From positions 21,280 to 85,279 of the forward strand of contig JAMLHH010000012.1 of NCBI GenBank assembly GCA_023957215.1: a stretch of 64,000 nucleotides of DNA, in the 5' to 3' direction. The position numbers were made by a program, and so were the translations under genes. A model generated the notes under the pieces. The model saw nothing but the letters and a program-made list of their open reading frames with translations. It ran no database searches and was not told the DNA's origin. This document shows positions 56,972 through 64,000 of the stretch, piece after piece. The stretch is from Chitinophagales bacterium (lineage in GTDB: Bacteria; Bacteroidota; Bacteroidia; Chitinophagales; JADIYW01). The number at the start of each line of letters is the position of its first letter. Position 1 is the first letter of the stretch.

Positions 56972-57730
56972 ATGTGTCTGATAGCGGTAGCCATCAATCA
57001 AAATGAAGAATTTCCGCTCATCTTACTTTCTAATAGAGATGAGTTTTACAATCGGGCTACACAAAATATGCATTGGTGGAAAGATAAGGATATTTTGGCC
57101 GGTAGAGATTTGAAAGCCGGAGGTACATGACTGGCACTCAATTCAAAAGGTCAGTTTGCAACAGTTACCAATTATCGCAACCCTCAGCACAACAATCCTG
57201 CTGCACCGAGTCGAGGAGCTATACCAGTAGATATTTTAGATGCTGATGTAAAAGATTTTAAAACTTATGTAAAGTTACGAAGCGACTTTTGGAATCAAAT
57301 GAACGGTTTTAATTTACTTTTTCACGATGGTGAAAATACTTTTTACTACTCCAATATTTCTCAAGAAATTACTCAACTTGATACTGGCATACATGCGCTC
57401 AGCAATGCATTCCTCGATACTCCTTGGCCAAAAGCGAAGCGCATACAATCAGAATTAGATTTGTTAATAAGAAATCAAACGGTGGACGAAAATAGCTTTT
57501 TACAGTTGTTGGGAAATAGTAAAAAATATCCTAAGAAAGACTTGCCGGATACCGGTGTCGGTATCATCATGGAAAAAATGTTGTCGCCGATTTGTATCAC
57601 TTCACCTATTTATGGAACAAGGACACACACGATTATTTTAAAAGATAAAAACGGACATATTCGGATAATAGAAAAACCTATATCAGAGGAAAGAATACAA
57701 TATTTTGAGATTCCACTCTTGAAGAGATAA
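56972..57730 (+). pseudogene. NRDE/TANGO2-family protein with internal TGA
   Basis: Intact reading would give 252 residues. It starts MCLIAVAINQNEEFPLI (Cys2 as usual), then LLSNRDEFYNRAT with the N-R-D-E signature. At 57128-57130 a TGA stands where the family has Trp (GGT-W-LALNSKGQFA); the frame then resumes correctly to 57730. One G-to-A change (TGG to TGA) explains it. TGA is used as a normal stop by genes elsewhere in the window (hsdR and the OppC-like gene), so recoding is unlikely. The family handles heme and redox stress; activity here is probably lost. Confidence 0.8.
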
Positions 57731-57786
57731 AAATTTCATTACATACATTTAAAATTTCAGACCTCTAATTTTTAATAAGATAATCG

Positions 57787-57794
57787 TATCTTTG
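57787..57794 (+). promoter_or_regulatory. -7 promoter element of typA
   Basis: TATCTTTG, an exact TAnnTTTG match, 22 bases before the ATG at 57816. No clear -33 partner is seen. Confidence 0.55.
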
Positions 57795-57815
57795 CACGCT
57801 TATTGCAATTCATCT

Positions 57816-59618
57816 ATGCTAAATATTAGAAACATTGCCATCATCGCACACGTCGATCATGGAAAAACTACACTTGTTGACAAAATTTTATGGGCTTGTA
57901 AAGACCACAGCAAACACGAAAAAGACAGAGATACCATCGTTTTAGATAATAACGAACTTGAAAGAGAAAGAGGAATCACTATCGTTTCTAAAAATGCTGC
58001 CGTCACCTACAAAGATTACAAAATTAATTTGATAGACACTCCGGGACACGCTGACTTCGGTGGTGAAGTAGAACGGGTACTCAAAATGGCAGATGGAGTT
58101 TTGTTATTGGTAGATGCTTTTGAAGGTCCCATGCCACAGACACGATTTGTATTACATAAAGCTATCGAATTAGGTTTGAAACCTATTGTCGTCATTAATA
58201 AGGTAGATAAAGAAAACTGTACACCAGATGAAGTACAAGACAAGGTTTTTGACTTGATGTTTCAATTAGATGCGACGGAAGATCAATTAGACTTCCCTAC
58301 CTTATTTGGTTCAGCCAAACAAGGTTGGATGAGTACCGATTGGAGAGATCCTAAAACTGATATCACAGATTTATTAGATGCCATCATCAAATACATTCCC
58401 GAGCCAAAGGTTGAAGATGGAACGCTTCAAATGCAGGTCACTTCATTAGACTTTTCATCTTATGTCGGTCGTATTGCCATTGGAAGACTTTTCAGGGGTA
58501 CTTTAAAAACAGGTATGCCGGTTTCTTTGGTAAAAACTGATGGAACTATTACAAAATCAAGAATCAAAGACCTTTTGACTTTTGACGGTATGGATAAAGT
58601 AAAAGTTGAAGAAGTACAACCCGGAGAAATCTGTGCGGTAACAGGTATAGAAGGTTTTGAAATCGGTGACACTATCGCTGATTACAATAATCCGGAAGCC
58701 CTTCCGGGTATCAAAATTGACGAACCGACCATGAGTATGCTCTTCACTATCAATGACTCACCTTTCTTTGGTAAAGAAGGTAAGTTTGTCACTTCAAGAC
58801 ATATCAAAGAACGTTTAGAAAAAGAATTGGAGAAAAATCTTGCCTTACGTGTTGAACCGGGAAAAACTGCGGATAGTTTTAAAGTTTTCGGTCGTGGTGT
58901 CTTACACTTGTCCGTATTGATAGAAACCATGAGACGTGAAGGCTACGAACTCCAAGTCGGTCAGCCACAAGTTCTCTTCAAAGAAATTAACGGTAAAAAA
59001 CATGAGCCGATTGAAGAATTGACTATCGACTTACCTGAAACGATGTCCGGAACAGCTATCGAAATGGTAGCAAGAAGGAAAGCTGATATGAAAAACATGA
59101 TTATGAAAGGTGATCGTGTCATTTTAGATTTCGAGATTCCGTCCCGAGGTATCATCGGATTGCGTACCGAATTGATGACAGCGACTTCCGGTCAAGCAGT
59201 AGTGACACACCGTTTTATGGAATACCAACCCTACAAAGGTGAAATTCCAGGACGTACCAATGGTTCTATTATTGCCAAAGAACAAGGTTCGGCTATTCCT
59301 TATTCATTAGACAAACTACAAGACAGAGGGAAATTCTTTGTCGAGCCGGGTGAAGAAATCTATATGGGCATGGTGATAGGTGAAAACTCTCGTCAGGATG
59401 ATATCGTGGTCAATGTGACTATCACCAAAAAACTAACCAATATGCGTGCTTCAGGTTCTGATGACAAAGTCAAACTTGCACCACCTATCAAATTTTCTTT
59501 GGAGGAAGCTTTGGAATACATCCAAGATGATGAATATGTAGAAGTCACACCCCAATCCATCCGTTTGAGAAAAATCTATCTCAACGAAACAGACCGTAAG
59601 AGAAAAGGAAAGAATTAG
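57816..59618 (+). CDS. typA: Ribosome-dependent GTPase TypA/BipA
   Basis: 600 residues. G1 AHVDHGKTT is at 11-19, with G3 [10 protein letters not shown] and G4 NKVD following, then EF-G-like domains 2, 3 and 5 and the BipA-specific C-terminus. It acts on 50S assembly and stress translation. The frame is open from 57792, but that start overlaps the promoter element (57787-57794); [11 protein letters not shown] at 57816 is the family's N-terminus. The strong hairpin at 59649-59698 is its likely terminator. Confidence 0.96.
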   Translation: MLNIRNIAIIAHVDHGKTTLVDKILWACKDHSKHEKDRDTIVLDNNELERERGITIVSKNAAVTYKDYKINLIDTPGHADFGGEVERVLKMADGVLLLVDAFEGPMPQTRFVLHKAIELGLKPIVVINKVDKENCTPDEVQDKVFDLMFQLDATEDQLDFPTLFGSAKQGWMSTDWRDPKTDITDLLDAIIKYIPEPKVEDGTLQMQVTSLDFSSYVGRIAIGRLFRGTLKTGMPVSLVKTDGTITKSRIKDLLTFDGMDKVKVEEVQPGEICAVTGIEGFEIGDTIADYNNPEALPGIKIDEPTMSMLFTINDSPFFGKEGKFVTSRHIKERLEKELEKNLALRVEPGKTADSFKVFGRGVLHLSVLIETMRREGYELQVGQPQVLFKEINGKKHEPIEELTIDLPETMSGTAIEMVARRKADMKNMIMKGDRVILDFEIPSRGIIGLRTELMTATSGQAVVTHRFMEYQPYKGEIPGRTNGSIIAKEQGSAIPYSLDKLQDRGKFFVEPGEEIYMGMVIGENSRQDDIVVNVTITKKLTNMRASGSDDKVKLAPPIKFSLEEALEYIQDDEYVEVTPQSIRLRKIYLNETDRKRKGKN

Positions 59619-59648
59619 TTAATTAGCTATAGAAAATTATTTGATAAT

Positions 59649-59698
59649 CGACTACCAAGAGGCTGTCCAAAAAGTTTTGGGCAGCCTCTTGGTAGTCG
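59649..59698. terminator. Near-perfect 24-base-pair hairpin after typA
   Basis: GACTACCAAGAGGCTG-T-CCAAAA pairs with TTTTGG-G-CAGCCTCTTGGTAGTC, with one wobble and almost no loop. It is 30 bases past the typA stop. No T tract follows, so it may be a dispersed intergenic repeat as much as a terminator. Confidence 0.6.
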
Positions 59699-59700
59699 GG

Positions 59701-59812
59701 TTCCCCATTGGTCGGTGTTCCGTCACCGAACAATATTAGTTCTTCTGTATAATCTGCTGAAAGTGGTCGGTGTCTGAAAGTGGTTGGTGGCGGAACACCG
59801 CCCAATGGGGGA
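59701..59812. repeat. Long inverted repeat arms with GGTCGGTG units
   Basis: TTCCCCATTGGTCGGTGTTC at 59701-59720, continuing to 59726, is nearly complementary to GGTGGCGGAACACCGCCCAA at 59786-59805, continuing to 59812. The motif GTCGGTGT also occurs directly repeated inside. The block has no protein-coding sense and is GC-richer than the surroundings. Together with the preceding hairpin it fills the 314-base gap between typA and the tRNA-Ser gene; the last 110 bases hold nothing I recognise. Confidence 0.55.
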
Positions 59813-59932
59813 AGAGCAAAGTACGAATCTCCTTTGTGACCTTTGCGCTTTCTTAGCGTTCTTTGTGGTTGAAAAACGATAAGAGAAATTAAAAAAACGC
59901 AATCAGTCGATTATACTAATTGCGCTTTTATC

Positions 59933-60022
59933 TGGCAGAGAGGAAGGGATTCGAACCCTCGATACAGTTACCCATATACTACCTTTCCAGGGTAGCTCCT
60001 TCAACCACTCGGACACCTCTCT
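59933..60022 (-). tRNA. tRNA-Ser (anticodon GGA)
   Basis: The acceptor AGAGAGG pairs with CCTCTCT, followed by discriminator G and an encoded CCA. The long variable arm typical of serine tRNA is present, the T loop is GGTTCGAATCC, and the anticodon GGA lies at 59986-59988 on the minus strand. Ninety bases with CCA. It lies 110 bases downstream of the der gene end. Confidence 0.95.
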
Positions 60023-60132
60023 ATGGTAGAGTTAAAGGAAGTGCAAATATCGTATTTTTTGACGGATAGACAAGTTTTATCTATGAATTTTTATCCTATA
60101 TAGGGAAACTCATAGCTTAAAAAAACAATATT

Positions 60133-61440
60133 TTACTTTTTACGCATGATGATATTAATAGGAACTCCTGTATATTGAAAATTAGCACGGATTTTATTTT
60201 CCAAGAAACTTCTGTAAGGCTTTTTAACCTGCTCCGGATAGTTGCAAAAAAAAGCAAAAGTAGGAACTCTTGTCGGCAACTGTGTAATGTATTTAATTTT
60301 GATATAATTCCCTCTATATGCCGGCGGCGGAAATTTCTCTATTTCAGGTAATAAGTACTCATTCAATTTTGATGTAGAAATTTTCCTGTGAGAATTTTCA
60401 TACACCTCCGTAATGACATCCAAGATTTTAAAGATTCTTTGTTTTTCAACTGCCGAAATAAACAAAATATGTACATCTCTAAAAGGTGCTAATTTTTCTT
60501 TGATTTGTTTTTCATGTTCGCGAATTGTATTTGAGTCTTTTTCGATCGCATCCCATTTATTGACCAAGATAATGACTGATTTTCTTTTGTTTTGTATCTG
60601 TCTGAAAATAGCCAAATCTTGTGCCTCGATTCCTACATTAGCATCTAATACCAAAAGACAAATATCTGCTTCATCTATCGACTTGATGGCACGAATTACC
60701 GAATAAAATTCCAAGTTTTCATGCACCTTGTTTTTCTTTCTGATACCGGCTGTATCTATTAAAATAAAGTCTTTACCATACAATTTATACCGCTCATGGA
60801 CAGTGTCACGTGTCGTACCGGCAATATCTGTAACTATATTTCTTTCACTCCCCAGAAAAGTATTGAGCAAAGTAGATTTCCCGACATTGGGTTGACCGAG
60901 GATTGTAATTTTGGGTATATCCAAAGTTTCTTCTTGTGACTCTTCCTCCGGAGCATATTCGACGATGGCATCTAATAATTCACCCGTACCACTTCCGCTG
61001 ATGGAAGAGATAAAAATTACATCTTTGAAACCGAAACCATAAAACTCAGCTCCTTGATACAGTCTTTGTGAATTATCTACTTTGTTAACGACCAAAATAA
61101 TAGGTTTGCCGGATCTTCTCAGTTCATTAGCCATCATCTCATCTAAGTCAGTGATTCCGGTAATAACATCTACCACAAACAGTAAAACATTGGCCTCTTC
61201 GATAGCAATTTTCACTTGCTCACGGATAGCGGATTCAAAAACATCTGCCGAATTAGGAACAAAGCCACCGGTATCAATCAAGTTAAAGGTTTTTCCATTC
61301 CATTCCGAACTATCGTAAATACGATCTCTTGTCACACCACTGATGTCATCAGTAATGGCTTTTCTATAACCCACCATACGATTAAAAAGAGTGGATTTTC
61401 CTACATTTGGACGACCGATGATGGCAACAGTGAAACTCAT
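60133..61440 (-). CDS. der: Ribosome assembly GTPase Der (EngA)
   Basis: 435 residues, a tandem GTPase. The first P-loop GRPNVGKSTLFN and the second (GQPNVGKSTLLN, near residue 183) each have DTxG (DTGG, DTAG) and NKxD (NKVD, NKWD) boxes; the C-terminal KH-like domain ends with RANFQYTGVPINI. It is needed for 50S maturation. Its own -7 element lies upstream, after the era gene; the two are codirectional with 35 bases between. Confidence 0.97.
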   Translation of the reverse strand: MSFTVAIIGRPNVGKSTLFNRMVGYRKAITDDISGVTRDRIYDSSEWNGKTFNLIDTGGFVPNSADVFESAIREQVKIAIEEANVLLFVVDVITGITDLDEMMANELRRSGKPIILVVNKVDNSQRLYQGAEFYGFGFKDVIFISSISGSGTGELLDAIVEYAPEEESQEETLDIPKITILGQPNVGKSTLLNTFLGSERNIVTDIAGTTRDTVHERYKLYGKDFILIDTAGIRKKNKVHENLEFYSVIRAIKSIDEADICLLVLDANVGIEAQDLAIFRQIQNKRKSVIILVNKWDAIEKDSNTIREHEKQIKEKLAPFRDVHILFISAVEKQRIFKILDVITEVYENSHRKISTSKLNEYLLPEIEKFPPPAYRGNYIKIKYITQLPTRVPTFAFFCNYPEQVKKPYRSFLENKIRANFQYTGVPINIIMRKK

Positions 61441-61456
61441 TAGATAGATTTTAGTG

Positions 61457-61464
61457 CAAAGATA
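61457..61464 (-). promoter_or_regulatory. -7 promoter element of der
   Basis: TATCTTTG on the minus strand, an exact TAnnTTTG match 16 bases before the ATG at 61440. No -33 partner is clear, as that region is inside era. Confidence 0.5.
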
Positions 61465-61475
61465 ATTTTATCTAT

Positions 61476-62360
61476 TTACTCTTTATAGCCAAAGTTTCTT
61501 AAACTCCTATCGTTATTCCTCCAATTAGCCAAAACTTTCACATGTGTCTGTAAGAAAACCTTTTTTTGAAAAAAATCTTCTAAGTCTCGGCGAGCTTCCG
61601 TTCCCACCTTTTTCAACATTCCTCCTCCTTTGCCGATGATGATATGTTTTTGAGATTCGCGTTCCACATAGATGAGCGCAGAAATTCTAATCAATGCATC
61701 TTCCTCTTTAAAAGATTCAACTTCCACCTCACATGAATAAGGTATTTCTTTATCATAGTTTTGCAAAATCTTTTCGCGGATAATTTCCGACACAAAAAAC
61801 CGTTCCGGCTTGTCGGTATATTGTTCCTTATCAAAATAGGGTTCGCCTTCCGGCAACTTTGCTTTTATCCATACTAACGCATTCTCCACATTGGCTTTGG
61901 TCAATGCCGAAATCGGTAAAATACTTGCCTCAGGAAAGTCTTGAGCATATATTTCTACCCATTTTTCCAAATCGGTTTGCTTCGTTTTGTCAATTTTATT
62001 CATCAAAAGCAGCACAGGTAATCCCATTTTTTTAATTAATTCATATTCCCTCGGTTGATTTTCCGTTTTATCTCCCACTTCCACCACATAGATAAATAAA
62101 TCTGCATCTTCTAAAGATGTCTTGACAAAATCCATCATGGAAGACTGCATTTTATATGCAGGATCGGCAATGATACCGGGCAAATCTGATATAACAGCTT
62201 GGTAGTTATCTCCATTGAGAATACCAAAGATTCGATGACGAGTAGTTTGCGCTTTGTGAGTGATAATAGATAAGCGCTCCCCCAACAAGGCATTCACAAA
62301 AGTAGATTTTCCAACATTAGGCTTCCCGAGTATATTAACAAATCCTGAAAAGTGCTTCAT
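61476..62360 (-). CDS. era: GTPase Era
   Basis: 294 residues from ATG 62360. The P-loop GKPNVGKST is at 12-20, with SDLPGI (G3) and MNKIDK (G4), then the C-terminal KH domain with HIIIGKGGGMLKKVGTEAR that binds 16S rRNA. It acts in 30S assembly. The frame extends to 62393, but the 11 extra residues lack family similarity. It is divergent from the tRNA-Met gene, which lies 65 bases away. Confidence 0.96.
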   Translation of the reverse strand: MKHFSGFVNILGKPNVGKSTFVNALLGERLSIITHKAQTTRHRIFGILNGDNYQAVISDLPGIIADPAYKMQSSMMDFVKTSLEDADLFIYVVEVGDKTENQPREYELIKKMGLPVLLLMNKIDKTKQTDLEKWVEIYAQDFPEASILPISALTKANVENALVWIKAKLPEGEPYFDKEQYTDKPERFFVSEIIREKILQNYDKEIPYSCEVEVESFKEEDALIRISALIYVERESQKHIIIGKGGGMLKKVGTEARRDLEDFFQKKVFLQTHVKVLANWRNNDRSLRNFGYKE

Positions 62361-62382
62361 TTTCAATTTTTTCACAAATATA

Positions 62383-62414
62383 CTTGAATACAAGATAAAG
62401 TTTCATTATCTTTG
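62383..62414 (+). promoter_or_regulatory. Promoter of the initiator tRNA gene
   Basis: TTG at 62384-62386, 20-base spacing, TATCTTTG at 62407-62414 (exact TAnnTTTG). The tRNA begins 12 bases further on. It is the clearest promoter in the window. Confidence 0.75.
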
Positions 62415-62425
62415 CACCACAATAT

Positions 62426-62498
<73 letters not shown>

Positions 62499-62506
62499 CA
62501 AAATTG

Positions 62507-62539
62507 AATGCAACTTACTGATATTCAGTAAGTTGCATT
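62507..62539 (+). terminator. Perfect hairpin after the initiator tRNA
   Basis: AATGCAACTTACTGA - TAT - TCAGTAAGTTGCATT, a 15-base stem with no mismatch, followed by TGTTTTTT. It would end tRNA transcription. The end of one arm, AACTTACTG, recurs just after (62551-62559), which is notable. Confidence 0.85.
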
Positions 62540-62631
62540 TGTTTTTTATAACTTACTGCGCCAGAATTGCGCCAAATAATTACACTTTTTTAGCGGTGGA
62601 ATCAATCATAAATCCTACCAGCTAAAAAAAA

Positions 62632-63462
62632 ATGCACAATAGCCAAAAAAACAAGCCTCAAATAAACTTTAGACCTGCCACAGTCAAAAAGGGAAAAGAG
62701 CTTTATGTCGAGTATTTTTGTAAAAGCCCTTTCACTGGAGTGATGAAAAGGTTTAGAATCAGACTAAATCATCTAAAGATGACTGTATCTGATAAAATAC
62801 TGTATGCAGAAAATATCTGTATGGAAATCAATGAAAAACTACTCAATGGATGGAATCCAGAAATAAGTGAATTAGATACCAAATTAAAATACAAAACTGC
62901 CAAACAGGCGTTTGATGAGTTCATGGAGTTTAAAAAATCTGATAACCTTAGACCTGACACTTTGAGAGCTTACAAATCTTTTATTGATAATTTTCTCAAC
63001 TTCCTAGATAATAGATACAAAAAACAAGTTTTTATAGCACAAATGGATAATGCTGTGGTAGGTGAATTTTTAATATCATTATCTAAAGGAAAAATCAGAC
63101 CTAGAACGTATAATAATTATGTCAATGGACTAAAAACTATTTTTGACCATTTAGTCAATCATGGCTATAGAGATACCAATCCATTTAGAGCTATTAAGAA
63201 AAAGAGAAATCCTATCAAATCAAGAATGTATCTCAATGAAAATGAAAAAGATAAAATTTTTAACTATCTAATAGAAAATGATAGAAACTTTTGTAGAATT
63301 ATGCTAATGTCCTACTATACACTTTTGAGACGTACTGAAATCACTAAAGTTAGAGTAGGTTTTATCAATCTACAAAGACAGATTTTATATGTACCAGCTG
63401 AAATATCTAAAAATAGAAAAGATTATAATGTGACTATACTTAGTAAACTAGTGTTATGTTAA
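62632..63462 (+). pseudogene. Tyrosine integrase, 3' truncated by an IS630 insertion
   Basis: Phage-type tyrosine recombinase with N-terminal arm domain (about 1-85), SAM-like core-binding domain (FDEFMEFKKSDNLRPDTLRAY) and the start of the catalytic domain. The first catalytic Arg (LLRRTEI) and the hairpin Lys (SKNRKDY) are present; the HxxR, H/W and Tyr boxes are missing. The frame runs into foreign sequence after the CTAG at 63448-63451 and ends 4 codons later. It lies 130 bases after tRNA-fMet, so it was the integrase of an element placed at that tRNA. It cannot be active now. Confidence 0.85.
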
Positions 63463-63641
63463 TCGTAAATTTACGGGTATGATTTTCTTAATTTTATCCT
63501 TGCCTCAGTTGTTCTAAATTGCCAGTTAATTTTCCTATTTTTGTTATTTCTGTTTATTTGCCAAGCATCCACTTCTTCTTTAATTTTTTCTTCTTTGCTG
63601 ATATGCCGGTTTAAACACTGATGATTTAACACATGCAACTC
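63451..63641 (-). mobile_element. IS630-type remnant with transposase C-terminus
   Basis: On the minus strand 57 codons (63641 to 63471) read ELHVLNHQCLNRHISKEEK, later WQFRTTEARIKLRKSYP and a stop. KxxxxWQIN...NWQFRTTEARIKL is the C-terminal end of IS630 transposases of a different group from the one at 9035. The terminal bases between the stop and the CTAG junction are its end repeat. The other end is lost where the IS1380 piece begins. Confidence 0.7.
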
Positions 63642-63642
63642 T

Positions 63643-64000
63643 ATTGCAGTAATATCTTTGAATGGATAAAGTCTATTTTAGTGAAAAACAAAGTAGAGGG
63701 CATTGAAATACAACATCGTACCAAACGAGTCTTTATGAAATATATTTGCGTCTGTGCCAAGTTTGTACGCCATGCCCGCCAAACGGTTTTGGTACTGTTC
63801 AGTTCCAAAAAATACCGCCCTCTCATTATTTAAACAACTTTTTTACGGGCAAAAGAAAATTTCCCCCAATCTGGGTAAGGGATTTTATGCTTAAAAGCCA
63901 CGATTTCAGCATATAAAATCCGAAAAAGGCATTCCGTTACTGTATTTTTGAGTTGTAAAGGGAAATTGTATCCTTAATGTTGCCGTTGCGATTATTGGGT
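63643..64000 (+). mobile_element. Partial IS1380 element, same family as 38831-40401
   Basis: From about 63643 the sequence matches the 3' part of the IS1380 transposase (FEWIKS ... KYICVCAKFVR ... KKYRPLII) in the opposite direction to the full copy, then its left end down to the terminal repeat. The copy ends at base 64000 exactly at GATTATTGGGT, the terminal repeat. The last 170 bases are nearly identical to the complete element; the transposase fragment has frameshifts and a changed segment. The 5' two thirds are absent. Confidence 0.85.

Noticed and set aside
57128..57130. TGA read as Trp (alternative code or recoding)
   Set aside because: hsdR and the OppC-like gene end in TGA at sensible places, so TGA is a normal stop here.

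Overview
The window reads as a chromosomal segment of a low-GC member of the Bacteroidota. The evidence is the repeated TAnnTTTG promoter element, families largely confined to the phylum (DUF1599, the BT_3928-type DoxX/thioredoxin protein, DUF4294, a long NusB), a TonB-dependent receptor with a carboxypeptidase-regulatory-like N-terminus, IS1380 and IS630 elements, and a bacillithiol gene (bshB1). I cannot name a genus.

Layout. 1-5867 (minus): a defence-type SMC operon with a kleisin-like protein, a GxxExxY nuclease-like cassette, a MukE/JetB-like protein and a large coiled-coil ATPase that runs off the left edge; it resembles Wadjet/MksBEF. 5868-10200: a decayed integrase, a thioesterase, acetyl-CoA synthetase and an IS630 element whose transposase needs a -1 frameshift. 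10320-19003: TonB receptor convergent with a di-heme peroxidase, a histone-like Lys/Ala-rich protein, and an operon DUF1599 - DoxX-like - peptide-type ABC permease - shikimate kinase. 19413-26686: a type I restriction-modification locus ordered hsdM - GxxExxY cassette - hsdS - HEPN-type Abi gene with its own promoter and a terminator-like leader RNA - hsdR. 26877-35167: oligopeptide-type ABC binding protein and two permeases, a TlpA-like lipoprotein, two glycosyltransferases. 35374-38726: a beta-oxidation pair (fadA-fadB), both broken by clustered frameshifts. 38831-40401: a complete IS1380 element with a candidate TTAA duplication. 40606-62498: housekeeping genes (nusB, yajC, coaE, trxB, bshB1, pth, metK, hisIE, smpB, lpdA, typA, der, era), an efflux adaptor/TolC pair, an NRDE-family gene with a nonsense codon, tRNA-Ser(GGA) and an initiator-type tRNA-Met. 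62507-64000: a truncated tyrosine integrase beside the tRNA, followed by an IS630 remnant and an IS1380 end.

How it fits together. Two defence loci bracket ordinary metabolism. Each carries a GxxExxY gene in the gap between two core operon genes, and each of these genes is enclosed by palindromic or inverted repeats. In the hsd locus the cassette fills exactly the space between the hsdM stop and the hsdS start. This recurring repeat-plus-nuclease cassette, together with the Abi gene and its short structured leader, is the part most worth following up. The right end looks like the eroded edge of an integrative element placed at the 3' end of tRNA-fMet.
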